Origin: Leishmania martiniquensis
Lineage: Eukaryota > Euglenozoa > Kinetoplastea > Trypanosomatida > Trypanosomatidae
DNA: 64,000 nt
Reading direction: 5' to 3'
NCBI RefSeq assembly: GCF_017916325.1
Contig: NC_090165.1
Location: 496,001 to 560,000, forward strand
Shown: one piece after another, positions 30,979 through 41,550 of the stretch
Position numbering within the stretch: the stretch's first letter is position 1
How the letters are laid out: every line of letters begins with the position of its first letter
Notes under the pieces: generated by a model
Databases searched by the model: none
Seen by the model: the letters and a program-made list of their open reading frames with translations, nothing else
What the model was told of the DNA's origin: nothing
Position numbers and translations under genes: made by a program

Positions 30979-33900
30979 ATGGCTAGCATCGGAGCCAGTT
31001 GGGACGGCGCTTGTCTTTTCCTCGCAACCGACGTGGCAGGAGTGCTTCACTGCTACCGGTACACAAGGGAGAGAGGGAACGACAATGATGGAGACGACTG
31101 GGATGAGCGCGACTCTATCTTAAAGCACCTTTGGTCGCGTCGTCTTGACGATCAGGACGGGCTGTTGGAGTCGGCGACAACAGATGATGCCGGCACGTAC
31201 CTTCCGGTGCTTGTGCCGACAGCAGCCGAGCAAACAGAGCGGGCCACGAGAGTTGGGTTTCGCTGTGCTGTTTCAAAGCGCCTTCACCGCCTGCAGCACT
31301 GCTCGATGGTCCCTTCCCTTTCGGCTTTGGTGGGGGCGGAAACAGTGCGAACCCACAGCGGTGTCCCCTTGGCATCATCCAAGCTGTGCTCAGCTGCTCG
31401 GCAGAGAAGCAAGAGTGGTGACGAGGCAGAGGTGGCTAAGGAGGGCCACCCCGAAGGCAGCAGCGGGGGAGGTAGCAATGGCAGCCCTCCAGCTGCAGCA
31501 GGGCACCATCCTCGGCGACAGGGGATCAGCTCGCTGTGCCCGTTCTGCGTGAGGGCGCCCGCGTCATCTTCAGCATCGTCTACAACGCGCACCCCACCCA
31601 CCTTGCCATCCACGCTCGGAGCCACGTGCGCCTCGGCTGTCACTGCCACGAAAGCGTCAAAGAACGCAGCACGGCCGGTCACCGCACCGTTTTATCGTGG
31701 CAGCATGAGCAGCCGAGCTACGATGGAGCAGAGTGAAGGGCAGGACGAGGCTGACAAGGCTAGCTGTGGCACTGAAGGCTGGAGCACAAACCCCTTTCGG
31801 CCCTGTGACTTTATGGCTTGCATTCCAGAGCCGGCCTACAGTGTTTTAGACGCAAGCACCGCGGCTCAGTCAGCGGCGGCGACAGGCTCGATCACGCTCG
31901 CTGACCTTGCATCCCCCGCAGTGAGGCGCGTGTCGAATCCACCTGTGGAGGCCGCGTGGTACTGGCGCTGCCCACGCTCCGCCTTTGACGCACGCGCGGC
32001 ACCGGATGGCGAGAGTACTGAAGCGAGGCACTTGACACCCAGCTGCTTGGCGAATGGGAGCGAAACGAGTCACGTAAGCATGAGTGACGCGGAGGTGGCG
32101 GCGGGCTCTGTCGAGGATGCCGCATCCGGGCATCTGTGGATGTCATTGCCAGCGGCCGTGGGTCACTGGAACAGCGCCTGCTGCTTTCATCATCGATTGT
32201 TGCTCTTGCGTCACATGGAGGAGCGGTATAGCGAGCTGAACCTCCTCACGGGGGCGTCGCTGGCTACGGCTTCTTGGACGCCTCAGACGGCTGCGGCGGC
32301 CGCCGTGGTGACGCTGGACTCTGCATCGTCTTCTAACAACGTTTCACGCAGCATCCATTCGTCCATCATTGACAACAGCGGCACCGTGAGTGGCAATGAC
32401 AGCTTCGACAGCATCTCCGATACGATAAGCGATGCGGCACCACGAGTGGTGCTGTCGCTCACGGTGCAGCTTTATGAAACAGTGGTCCTGCAGGGGCCAA
32501 CACCCCGCGTTTCCGCAAAGATGGCCAAAAAGAAGACGCCAGGGCAGACATCGGCGACCGCTTCGCGACGAGAAGAGGCTCACACATGCCTGGCAAATCT
32601 GACCGCGCCAACGGTTCTGCTGGGGCTAACATGGCACGCGCCCAGGCAATGGGTGCAACAGCGAGACGCTGAGCGTGTCGCTGCGTCTCAGCGGCCGACC
32701 GCAGGATCATTTTCGACGAGCAGCGAGAACACACTTCATCACAGCAGCACGAGTGCGTCGGACATCGATAGGGATGTCTTGGCAGGCCGCAAGAAGCTCC
32801 CCCCGCAGTACCACTTTGTCCGCGCTGTAAGTCCCACGCTCGTAGCATCTGCCCCCTCCGCAGTGTCACCGAGGTGCAGCGGTGATACACCAGTGAAGTT
32901 GTCGGCTGAGACGCTGGCGAAGCGGAAGAGCGCAGGATTCGAGGGAGCGCCACATGAAATTCCGCTGCGGTGCGGGCCAGGCGGATGTGTTTACGCTGCA
33001 GTGCCCGCAACGTCGGACAGCTTTACCACCACTGCCAATGGCGAGGCAGCGTCTTCACAGTTCCTGCTGCTCCTCCAGATGCCTCTTCCTTTTGTGGAAG
33101 CGTTCTGGGTGACGCTGCCGTCACCCTTCGCATCGCGGGGCTCACAATGCAGCGGCAGCGCGGCGGCACCGGACCGTCGCGACGAGCCTTCAACTTCAGC
33201 AATCGAGCTTCGACGGGTGCCATGGCTACCGCGTGAAGCCTGCAGCCTTCGGGCCGTCGAGCTCGCTGTAGGCGCACCGATTAGTGCTGCTGCCACATTA
33301 GCTGCATCGTCGGGCCATAAAAGCGCGTCGGTAGAGCTGGCGACTCTGCGTGGATTTGTTCTGGAAGGGCCAGAAAGATACCCGCTGTCGAATGCGATGT
33401 CCACCGGGTTTCCGCGTGTCTTCCGCGCACTTTCTGCCCATGACGTGCTTCACGCTCGCAGGGCTGCCGTGCAGAGGGCTCGGGTCACGCGTCACATCGG
33501 CGAGAAGGACAAGCCGCTTAGCGCCCTTATCACGGCGAGAAAGCACGAGCAGGCTGTCAAGGCCGCAGCACTCTCAGGTCATCGCAGAGGAAGTCGCGAC
33601 ATGCACACCAGCAACTCGTCCACATCCTCCTTCTTCGAGGACCGCAGAAACGGCAGCATCACTCATAGCATCAGCTCGCCGCCGCGTAACTACGCCCCGG
33701 CAACCAGTTTTCTTGACGAAAACTTCGAGCCGCTCACGCTGCTTGGTCGCGGCGTCAGCGGGGCGGTGCTACTAGTGCGGCATCGTTTCACTGGCGTCTT
33801 CTACGCCATTAAGGTGCTGATCGCTCGCGACTACGAGAGTGAGCGCGATATTTTGCAGGAAATGCGGGTGCACGCCATGTTGGAAAACCGGCACGTGGTG

Positions 33901-35976
33901 CGCTACCACACCTGCTGGTCCGAGGTCATCTCCGCCACCCGTGCGCAGCAGCTGGCGTTCATCGGCGTGTGCCACCCATACGAGGCAAATTTGATGTGCC
34001 GCCAGCGGCTCGAGTCCGCCTCCTCACTCTCCTCGCCCGAGGCAGCTCGAGGGGTGGCACGCAGCGGCACCTGGCACTCTTGCCCCAATTCTGGCCAACA
34101 TATTCGAAACGGGTCGAAGCTGCGCTGTGCACCCGGCGCGTGGCATCACCTGACGCTCCCAAGCTATCCGAGCTTTTATCTGGTGGGGAGTGACTCGGCG
34201 AGTGGGACGCCGTCGCCGAGGGCGAAGGAGGCGCGATCGCATCCGCGGCCCCGCAGCAAGCGCTGGAGCACAGAGTTCGTGGAGGAGTGTGCTGACGCGA
34301 GGGGCGTGGAAGGGGACGAGGCGTTTGCCGATTCCGTGCAGGAGCGGCCTGGCGTCGTAAGTGAGCGGCTCAGGTCGTCGGGGACAGAAATGCCTTCGCC
34401 TCCAAGGGAGAGGTCGCAGCTGTCACCGCATCCCGTCCCATTGTCGTCATCTCCGTTTGTGTGCGACACGCACGCCCCCCTGACCACACATCGACTGCGT
34501 AAGAAGCCCTTCATGACCCCCGCCTTTAGCTCCGGCTCTTCTGCCGCCTCGGACGGCGTGGGTGGCACCACTGTTCAGGGGGTCGGCGACAGCGAGGAAG
34601 AGGAGGCGCAGCCGATCTGGGATGATGCACAGAGGGGCGACAGCAGCAGCAGGAGCAGCAGCGGAAGCAGTGATGACGGCTACGGGGGCAAGCGGCAGAG
34701 CGGAAGCTCTATTATTGGCCAACGCGTCGTCTTTCTACAGATGGAGCTGTGCCAGGGGACTCTTGCGCAGTACTTGGTTTCCCGCGCTTCCGTGGATCGC
34801 GTGGAAAACTTGATCATCATCATACAGGTGATGGCCGGGCTGCGCTACCTGCATCGCCGCGGTATCCTGCACCGTGATCTGAAGCCGACAAATGTCTTTT
34901 TGGACTACCGCTGTCAGTACGATAAGGCAGCCTACCAGACGGACTCGTCGGGCACTAGTGACGCCGACGAAGCCTCTTCGGACGACGATCACACGGCAAA
35001 TTTCTGTAAGCGACTCACGCCGCCCGCCTCTAAGTGTGGCGCTGCGGCAGCGTGGGGAGGCCAGGGCGGCGACGAGGCCTGCGCAACTCCCTTCTATTCA
35101 GCCCTAACCTTGTGTCGACGCCACTCAAACACCTCCCCCTCAGAACTGCGGCTCGGCGGCGACGGCCCGAGTATGTCTTGTGCGCCGCGACGCACCTCTA
35201 TCGTGCCGCCTGGCACGCAGAGCCTATTTCCTGTTGCCCACTCCTCTCTCGCCCCCGGTTGGGAAGCGGAAAAGGCGAAGAGTTTGTTGGACAACGTGCC
35301 TTCGTGGGATAGTGAGCAGGCGACTCTGGATCTCGTCAGGGGCACACCTCGCCGTCTTGCGGCTGACATGCTGCGGGAACGACTGCTTAGGCGGCCACCG
35401 CCACGGATGGATCACCAGCGCGCTAACTACAAAGACGGGGTGATGGTAGGGGAGGCGGCCTCCTCGAACGTACCGATGCCGCTTGTGCAGGGCAATGATG
35501 GCCGATACTTTCTCCGCCGTCTGGCGAACTGGCTGCTTCGCCGCTTCGTGCAGGTGCGCCTGGGCGATTTCGGGCTGGCCAAGTTCTTGTACCAGCAAGA
35601 TCTATGTGTGAATGGCTTTGTTTCCGTGAACGGGCTCAACACAATCGGCGTCGGCTCCCCGCTCTACGCGAGCCCGGAGCAGCTGCAGGGCAGCCGATGC
35701 ACGCCTGCATCAGACGCGTTCTCGATTGGTGTTATGCTGGCAGAGATGTACCTTCAGCCGAAGACCATCGCGGAGCGCTTGACGGTGCTGCGTGAGGTCC
35801 GCGAGGGGGCCTATCCTGATGCAGCATTGCTTGGCCAGTTCCCTGAGCTGAAGCTGGTGCAGCACTTAACTGTGACCCAACCAGAGCGCCGCATGACACT
35901 CGCGGCGGCCCACAGAGCCCTCAAATCCTTTCTCGAACGAGCACTACACGGCGAGGTGCGCCGTCACGGCGACTAA
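30979..35976 (+). CDS. eIF2-alpha kinase with two kinase-domain insertions
   Basis: A 1665-residue Ser/Thr kinase predicted to phosphorylate translation factor eIF2-alpha under stress. The kinase domain starts near residue 915. It has the glycine loop LGRGVSGAV, the lysine of YAIKVL at 945, HRDLKPTN with catalytic Asp1300, DFG with Asp1530, and an activation segment ending GSPLYASPEQL, typical of the eIF2 kinase family. A low-complexity insert of about 260 residues lies in the N-lobe (about 990-1250), as in PERK and GCN2. A second insert of about 200 residues sits between the catalytic loop and DFG, which is unusual. The N-terminal 900 residues are largely Ser/Ala-rich; the first 30 (ASWDGACLFLATDVAGVLHC) look like a beta-propeller strand pair. 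I see no transmembrane helix, RWD or HisRS domain, so I cannot say which upstream stress activates it. Confidence 0.85.
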   Translation: MASIGASWDGACLFLATDVAGVLHCYRYTRERGNDNDGDDWDERDSILKHLWSRRLDDQDGLLESATTDDAGTYLPVLVPTAAEQTERATRVGFRCAVSKRLHRLQHCSMVPSLSALVGAETVRTHSGVPLASSKLCSAARQRSKSGDEAEVAKEGHPEGSSGGGSNGSPPAAAGHHPRRQGISSLCPFCVRAPASSSASSTTRTPPTLPSTLGATCASAVTATKASKNAARPVTAPFYRGSMSSRATMEQSEGQDEADKASCGTEGWSTNPFRPCDFMACIPEPAYSVLDASTAAQSAAATGSITLADLASPAVRRVSNPPVEAAWYWRCPRSAFDARAAPDGESTEARHLTPSCLANGSETSHVSMSDAEVAAGSVEDAASGHLWMSLPAAVGHWNSACCFHHRLLLLRHMEERYSELNLLTGASLATASWTPQTAAAAAVVTLDSASSSNNVSRSIHSSIIDNSGTVSGNDSFDSISDTISDAAPRVVLSLTVQLYETVVLQGPTPRVSAKMAKKKTPGQTSATASRREEAHTCLANLTAPTVLLGLTWHAPRQWVQQRDAERVAASQRPTAGSFSTSSENTLHHSSTSASDIDRDVLAGRKKLPPQYHFVRAVSPTLVASAPSAVSPRCSGDTPVKLSAETLAKRKSAGFEGAPHEIPLRCGPGGCVYAAVPATSDSFTTTANGEAASSQFLLLLQMPLPFVEAFWVTLPSPFASRGSQCSGSAAAPDRRDEPSTSAIELRRVPWLPREACSLRAVELAVGAPISAAATLAASSGHKSASVELATLRGFVLEGPERYPLSNAMSTGFPRVFRALSAHDVLHARRAAVQRARVTRHIGEKDKPLSALITARKHEQAVKAAALSGHRRGSRDMHTSNSSTSSFFEDRRNGSITHSISSPPRNYAPATSFLDENFEPLTLLGRGVSGAVLLVRHRFTGVFYAIKVLIARDYESERDILQEMRVHAMLENRHVVRYHTCWSEVISATRAQQLAFIGVCHPYEANLMCRQRLESASSLSSPEAARGVARSGTWHSCPNSGQHIRNGSKLRCAPGAWHHLTLPSYPSFYLVGSDSASGTPSPRAKEARSHPRPRSKRWSTEFVEECADARGVEGDEAFADSVQERPGVVSERLRSSGTEMPSPPRERSQLSPHPVPLSSSPFVCDTHAPLTTHRLRKKPFMTPAFSSGSSAASDGVGGTTVQGVGDSEEEEAQPIWDDAQRGDSSSRSSSGSSDDGYGGKRQSGSSIIGQRVVFLQMELCQGTLAQYLVSRASVDRVENLIIIIQVMAGLRYLHRRGILHRDLKPTNVFLDYRCQYDKAAYQTDSSGTSDADEASSDDDHTANFCKRLTPPASKCGAAAAWGGQGGDEACATPFYSALTLCRRHSNTSPSELRLGGDGPSMSCAPRRTSIVPPGTQSLFPVAHSSLAPGWEAEKAKSLLDNVPSWDSEQATLDLVRGTPRRLAADMLRERLLRRPPPRMDHQRANYKDGVMVGEAASSNVPMPLVQGNDGRYFLRRLANWLLRRFVQVRLGDFGLAKFLYQQDLCVNGFVSVNGLNTIGVGSPLYASPEQLQGSRCTPASDAFSIGVMLAEMYLQPKTIAERLTVLREVREGAYPDAALLGQFPELKLVQHLTVTQPERRMTLAAAHRALKSFLERALHGEVRRHGD

Positions 35977-36794
35977 GCCGGCGGGCAGTGTGCTGCGTGT
36001 CCGAATGAGAGCCACTGCGTGAAGAAGGAAAGACGGAGGTGCGTCATGGTCAGCGCCTCAGGGGCGGGAGGGATGGGGGTGATGGGGCGGTCGCTTTGGC
36101 GCTATCGCCTGTGTATACCATACGATAAAGCCACCGCGTTGCCGGAAGTGCACGTGCCAACACAGATGCGCACCTCTGCTCTCTCCGCTTTCGTTCTCCT
36201 CTACCTCGTCACCTTTTCTTATGGCTTCCCCTCGTGTGCATGTGCACCAGCGTGCGTGGGTGTCTGTGTCTGTGTGTGTGTGTGCCACTGTAGCTTCCTG
36301 CTGTTAAACCAAGTAAAAGGATGTGCCATGCGTGTCACTGTTCAAGATGAGAGCAGCCAACGCGAGGCGTGGACACAGAGACGTATTTAGTGCCCTTCGG
36401 GCGTAAGAGGCGGATGGCGACTGACCGTTTCGCCCTTCGTCACCACAGTGTTTTCTCTAAAAAGGAGGAGTGGGTAGGAACCTGTGCCGCCTCGCTCTCT
36501 TTGGATGCCGATTGGGCGGCGTCCCCCCCGCCACGATGCACTGCTGCTTTTGAGTTGTGGTTCGGGTAGCGGGGGGCTCTTCGCACAGAAGGCCTTGTGG
36601 ATGCGTCTGCGCGGCATTTCACGACTCGGCTCCTGTTTTTTTTTGCTACGCGCTTCATCTCTTTTTCTGTTGCTTCACTGCCCCTGGTGCCGTGCCCACC
36701 GGCGCTCATCTTCGCCACCGCTGTCGATGCCGCTTCCTCGCTGCCTGCAAAGCGCCGCCGCAGAGAGGTTGAGAGCTCTGCTTTCCTTGGGCCC
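35977..36794. other. Intergenic region
   Basis: 818 bp without a gene. A TG run lies near 36258-36285. A T/C-rich tract at about 36630-36685 is a candidate splice signal for the DUF1796 gene. The downstream frame is open through this tract only from a GTG. Confidence 0.55.
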
Positions 36795-38033
36795 ATGTGG
36801 CGCTGGGTGTCTTTAGGTGGATGGTGCGGACCATCGCTCATGCTTGGCAAGCTCGGACTTCGCCCAGCAGAGGAGTCCCTCCCCTTCGACATGGTACGCT
36901 GCACCTTTGACGGTTTGGTGGAGCTCACAACGAACGGCTTTTCGTCGTCGCTGCATCCTCCGGCGCTGGCGACTTCAGCGGGTCCTGCGGCAAGTCGGAA
37001 CGCCTCTTCTGACGTGATTCACTACAGCTTTTCTGCAACACATGAGGACGGCTATTTCCCGCAGGCCTCGAGAGCTTCGCCAGCGTTGTCCTCCGAGGCT
37101 GCCTCCTCATCTGCATCGATGTGCTTTGCGCCGGATCCGGTGAAAGTGTGGTTGTTGTTCCGCAGCCAGCACGCCTGCTTCACCCACTTTGACCTGAACA
37201 ACGCGGATGTGCAGGCGGAGTTCCGGAGACGTATTCGTGCTTGGGAAGCTTTGCTTTCCCCGACCACTACCGGTGACGCTGGCGGGGAGCGTGTGCGTCC
37301 CGTCACCTTCATCCGCACTGTAATCGCAGAGAACCCGGTGGAGGAGCTAGAGATGCTGCCGCGATTCCACCAAGCTGTGCGAGAGCGTACTCGTGGGCGA
37401 CTTCCCTTCCGCACCGTTCTTGTCGTGCACGACCAGGCGGACACGACGCAGCCGCTATGCGCAATGCCTCAGGAGTCGAAAGAGCATCAAAGCCCGTGCA
37501 TTGTGTGGAATCTGAAGCGCCAGCGCCCGACTCGGCCGTCCTGTCCTGCTGTGGATGCGATGGGCGAGACTTCGGCAGCCGCTGAGGTGCCATCGTTGTT
37601 CGACGAGTGCCACGACGGTTATCAGGCGATTCTCACAACCATGTCCAAGAATGCGAAGTGGCGCTCGCTGGACGCCTCGCTGCCGGCGTACGAGGAATAC
37701 GTCAGCTCCCGCGGTGCGCCTTTCACCCCCTATACGGAGCTGAGCCGCGTGGACGGGGTCCCAGCTGTTCGAGGCACATGTACCGGATTTGGGTCGACTC
37801 TCTCTGCCGCACTTGGCCGCTGCGTCCACTGTGGGTGCACCGATGGGCATGCCGTCTCTGCAGCGCAGTATGACAAGCACAAAGGGTGGCAAGAAGAAGA
37901 TCTAACGGAGCTACTGCTGAATTATGCCCTGCACCACTGCGACGAGGTGGCCGCTGTAGAGGCGACAGCGCTTCGGCAGAAGCGCGGCGCGCACGAGACG
38001 TGGCAGAAGCTTCGAAGCCTTCTCTCCGATTGA
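36795..38033 (+). CDS. DUF1796-like putative papain-like cysteine peptidase
   Basis: A 412-residue protein whose start matches the DUF1796 family, annotated elsewhere as putative papain-like cysteine peptidases. It opens with SLGGWCGPSLMLGKLGLRP, the Cys (Cys11) being the presumed nucleophile, followed by PFDM and a long helix. A His-Glu-Asp cluster (ATHEDGYFP, His83) is the likely second catalytic element. Further family-like features are the RRRIRAWE helix and a TFIRTVIAENPVEELE strand-helix. The C-terminal half is less conserved and contains a CVHCGCTDGH Cys/His cluster that could bind metal. The ATG at 36795 is the first in frame and lies just before the conserved core. Substrate and location are unknown; no signal peptide is evident. 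The family match is by pattern recognition only. Confidence 0.6.
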   Translation: MWRWVSLGGWCGPSLMLGKLGLRPAEESLPFDMVRCTFDGLVELTTNGFSSSLHPPALATSAGPAASRNASSDVIHYSFSATHEDGYFPQASRASPALSSEAASSSASMCFAPDPVKVWLLFRSQHACFTHFDLNNADVQAEFRRRIRAWEALLSPTTTGDAGGERVRPVTFIRTVIAENPVEELEMLPRFHQAVRERTRGRLPFRTVLVVHDQADTTQPLCAMPQESKEHQSPCIVWNLKRQRPTRPSCPAVDAMGETSAAAEVPSLFDECHDGYQAILTTMSKNAKWRSLDASLPAYEEYVSSRGAPFTPYTELSRVDGVPAVRGTCTGFGSTLSAALGRCVHCGCTDGHAVSAAQYDKHKGWQEEDLTELLLNYALHHCDEVAAVEATALRQKRGAHETWQKLRSLLSD

Positions 38034-38997
38034 AGCCTGAACCACGAAAGAGGGAAGCCGATGCTTCACTCTGGCCTATCGGTCTGCGAGAAGCAGAGGC
38101 ACGATCGCACACAATGGAGTGCGCGGTCAAGTCGACGCCGCGTCACTTGTATGCAGTCTTAGCGGATGCGTACGCTGTACACCTCCCTAAACGACAGACC
38201 TGGGTGCAATGCGCCGTGCACACGAGCCCATGCGCGTGCACTGACCCTCCTTGCGCTCCTGCTTGCCGCCAGATACTAAGGGGAGGCTTGCAGGCGGCAA
38301 AAACCTCTCCGCACGCCCGATTTGCACGGCTTTCTCGCTGGCATCTTTGCAGGTCGCTTGCGTGACCATTGCAGGGCTCTGCATTAGTGCCGTCTCTGAG
38401 GCCCTGCCTCATTGATCTCTTCATACGAGGATTCTTGGACATTTTTCTTCTCGTATTCACTGGAGGTCTAACTCACGCAAACATGTGCACACGCGTCGCG
38501 TAGCAGGATGCGATGCGCGTTGTTCGTTCTTCCTCAATGGGAGCTCTTTGTTTTTTTTTTGGAAGGGCTTGTGTCTGACGCTCTTGACCTCTCAACGGTC
38601 CCGTTCGACTGCTACTTTTGTCCTCCCCGCCCTCTCACTCTTCCTTCCGCTCTAGATACACGGCCGCTGTGATGGCCGACAAATTAGCGGACGATCACTG
38701 CACTTTATACACAAACGCAGAGAGAGTGTGTGTGTGTGTGGTGTCTAATGCAGCACGTGCAGTAGACGCCAATGCACAAGCGCAAGCGCCACTTAGCAGT
38801 GCTCGGTCTCCGGCGCTGTGTGCGCAGTACCTCTCACTCTTACGACCCCTTCTCTCCCTTTTTTCTGCCCCCCCCCCCCCTCCCCCACACGCACACACAC
38901 AGATACACACAACAGTAATCATCATCATCCGTGCTTCTTCGAATAGGTGAGATTTATCCCGATCGCACATCAGCATCAGCGCGCGCTCACTGAGCAA
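38034..38997. other. Intergenic region
   Basis: 964 bp without a gene. It contains T and TG runs, a C-run followed by CA repeats at about 38868-38905, and a spacer to the next ATG. A short ORF-like stretch directly after the DUF1796 stop is not convincing. Confidence 0.55.
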
Positions 38998-41550
38998 ATG
39001 ACCGCAACGCCTTCATCGCGGGTATTTTTGGCCTCGTGGCTTGAGAAAAAGATGGAGTGGCGCTTCGTCTATGAACAGCGCTATTTCATGCTCGATGGCA
39101 CTCGCCTCAGTTACCGCCTCGACGAACACGGCCCGGAGAGGAAATTCGGTACTATCATCTCCTTCGATCCGTGGCACGAGAGCGCGAAGGAGGACCACTC
39201 CAAGGGGTACAACTTTACCGTGTGGCTGCTCGAGGGTGGTTCCTGGGCACTGCGAGCGGCGACGCGGGAGATCTACGAAAGCTGGCTGCAGGCTTTTCTC
39301 ACGGTGCTGGTGCCCTCCACCTCCACCTCTGCGGCGCCCAGCGAAAGTGGTGGCGTGCTCAGCTCGCACGACACATCGATAGCAGCGGAGGTCGCCGCGA
39401 CGGCAGGGGGACCGTCTCCCGCACACTGCGAGAGTGAGGGACTCCGCTGGTCTCAAAAGGCAGGCGAGCGCGACGGCACCATGAATGGTGCCGATGCAAT
39501 ACCAACGGAGTCCGCCGAGGCCTCCCAGAAGGCGGCGGCCACGAACCCAGCCGCAGAGGGGGCCGCCCTCACGGCCGCCGCCATCGCTGCTGCCACGAAT
39601 AAAGGCAAAACCGTCTCGATCCCCAGCGTTGTGCTGCTGTCTTCCTTGGTCGAGAAGGAGACGGCCTGGCGGGGCCGCTGGAAGCCGCGCTATATGGAGC
39701 TGCATGAGGGGCGCCACCTCGTCATTCGGTCCTCGGCCAGATCCAAGACGGAGCGGCAGCACTATGTCGTCGAGGCGGTGGACCCCTCGCCTCTCGTGAG
39801 CCAGGCGGTATGGCTGCTCTTCACCACAAGCAATGGCGACCGCTTCTGGGTTCGCTATGGCTCCGCGGAGGAGTCTGAGCGCTGGTACTCAGTCTGCCGG
39901 CGGATGCTTCACGTGGAATGCTCATGGCACTGGCTGTCACTCGCTGAAAACGACGTTGGCCGCTCCCTGCGGCTGCGGCAGGCCACCAGCGGCCATTATA
40001 ACGGCCTACGCCTGCACTACCACTCGGCTACAGTGGTGCCCTCATTCCAAGAAGGAACGTGGTGCCCATCGCTGTACATCTTCGGGGGCTCGGACCGGTG
40101 GTGCAAGCAGGCGTTCAACCCACAGGCACGTGCCTTTCTCCCGCACGCCGAACCCACGCATACCACGAATCAACTGTGTACGATGGAGCTGACAGGTCCG
40201 CACGTGATGAGGCTGTGGCATCCGGCACCCTACCAGGAGGGCCCACATGCGTTGGTGCGCCCCATTTCGCGCTACGGCGCGACTTTGACGTGTATCCCGG
40301 TGGAGGCGCCACGGTCGTCTGCCGGAAGCATCTCGGCGTCGCAGGCAATCGGGGCACGCGTCGTGCTGCTTGGTGGACTGTTGGCTGGCGGATATCAGCC
40401 ACCCACCACGGAGCTGTGGAGTGTGTGGCGTAGCCAGGCAGTGTGCGTCCAAGGCGTCGAAATGCAGTGGAATAGACACGACCTTCCCCCCTATGAGCTT
40501 CCGACGCTGGCCTTTCACGACGCAGTGTACGTCCCGTGGAGGTCTGCCGCAGCACTCGCGCCAGGAGCGCAGCAGAGCCGATACCCCGAGATGCAGGGCC
40601 ACGTCGAAAGCGGGTTTCTTCTTGTGACAGGTGGTCTTGATATGGAGTACCGCTGCAGGGCAGAGTGCTATGTCGTAGTGTGGAATGAGACAGACGGCGC
40701 CGCCGCGGATGACCAGCTTCGCTCCATCGGCGCGACGACCGAGGTCGACCTCGAGAGAGCGCAGTTTTCAAAGCCGACGGCTTTCGCTTTTGGTCAGCTG
40801 CCAGAGCCTCGAGCGTTTCACCGCATGGCCGTCATCGAAGACGGCACAGTCGTTCTCGTTGGCGGCCGAGGGGTGGAGAACGCCACCGTAAGCCATCCTG
40901 TCCTGACCCTGGCGCCGGAGGTGTGGTGGCGCGCGTCAAAGGTGTGGAGAGGTGCCGGAGGCATCGCGGCTGATTCTGCATCACCGTCCGCGAGCAACGT
41001 CAATGTTGCGGGGCCTTCGAATGAGAGCCGGTGGCCTCTGACGATCGATGGAGGTGAGACCGACGTGGGTGCGGCAGATGACGCTGAGGCGCCTTCTTTT
41101 CAGTGGCTGGCACCGCTGTTTGAGAGCTCAACAGCCACGACGTCGTCCACTGCGCTCCGCGCAGTAACTGCAATTCCAAGTGAGATGAGCGATGTGGCAG
41201 TCGCTGCCACTGGGCGTGGCAATCGCGTGGTGGTTATGGGGCAGGTCTCGCAGCCTCGCCAAGAGGTAAAGTTCTACTTGCTGGACTTCGAAGCTGTCGC
41301 AGCACCCACTTCAAACGGTCGATGCCTTCGATTAGGCAGCATCAATGCAGGGCAGCCGGTCCCTGCTGGCACGCGGCGTGTTCGGTGTCAGGAGGTGGTT
41401 CTCTTCGTCGGCGCCGTGCCGAATCGGGTGGTGGGTATTACGCTGCACGTGTACAACGGCTACCTGCTCGTCATTGGCGCTTGCATAGCGGATAAGTCCA
41501 AATCGGAACCATACGAACTATGTGGACCCCTACGTATCTTGCTGGAGTGA
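38998..41550 (+). CDS. PH-PH-kelch repeat protein
   Basis: An 850-residue protein with two pleckstrin-homology-like domains followed by a kelch-type beta-propeller. The first PH (about 7-104) opens with FLASWLEKKMEWRFVYEQRYF and closes with a Trp helix (YESWLQAF). The second (about 210-308) has LLSSLVEKETAWRGRWKPRYM and ends ESERWYSVC. An Ala/Ser/Glu-rich linker joins them. From about 330 to the end there are repeated blade motifs with paired glycines: YIFGGSDRW, VVLLGGLLAGG, LLVTGGLDM, VVLVGGRGV and a closing LLVIGAC. The architecture suggests a membrane- or phosphoinositide-binding scaffold; no enzyme motif is present. The ATG at 38998 is preferred, since the frame upstream is open only from a GTG at 38947. 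Confidence 0.8.
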   Translation: MTATPSSRVFLASWLEKKMEWRFVYEQRYFMLDGTRLSYRLDEHGPERKFGTIISFDPWHESAKEDHSKGYNFTVWLLEGGSWALRAATREIYESWLQAFLTVLVPSTSTSAAPSESGGVLSSHDTSIAAEVAATAGGPSPAHCESEGLRWSQKAGERDGTMNGADAIPTESAEASQKAAATNPAAEGAALTAAAIAAATNKGKTVSIPSVVLLSSLVEKETAWRGRWKPRYMELHEGRHLVIRSSARSKTERQHYVVEAVDPSPLVSQAVWLLFTTSNGDRFWVRYGSAEESERWYSVCRRMLHVECSWHWLSLAENDVGRSLRLRQATSGHYNGLRLHYHSATVVPSFQEGTWCPSLYIFGGSDRWCKQAFNPQARAFLPHAEPTHTTNQLCTMELTGPHVMRLWHPAPYQEGPHALVRPISRYGATLTCIPVEAPRSSAGSISASQAIGARVVLLGGLLAGGYQPPTTELWSVWRSQAVCVQGVEMQWNRHDLPPYELPTLAFHDAVYVPWRSAAALAPGAQQSRYPEMQGHVESGFLLVTGGLDMEYRCRAECYVVVWNETDGAAADDQLRSIGATTEVDLERAQFSKPTAFAFGQLPEPRAFHRMAVIEDGTVVLVGGRGVENATVSHPVLTLAPEVWWRASKVWRGAGGIAADSASPSASNVNVAGPSNESRWPLTIDGGETDVGAADDAEAPSFQWLAPLFESSTATTSSTALRAVTAIPSEMSDVAVAATGRGNRVVVMGQVSQPRQEVKFYLLDFEAVAAPTSNGRCLRLGSINAGQPVPAGTRRVRCQEVVLFVGAVPNRVVGITLHVYNGYLLVIGACIADKSKSEPYELCGPLRILLE

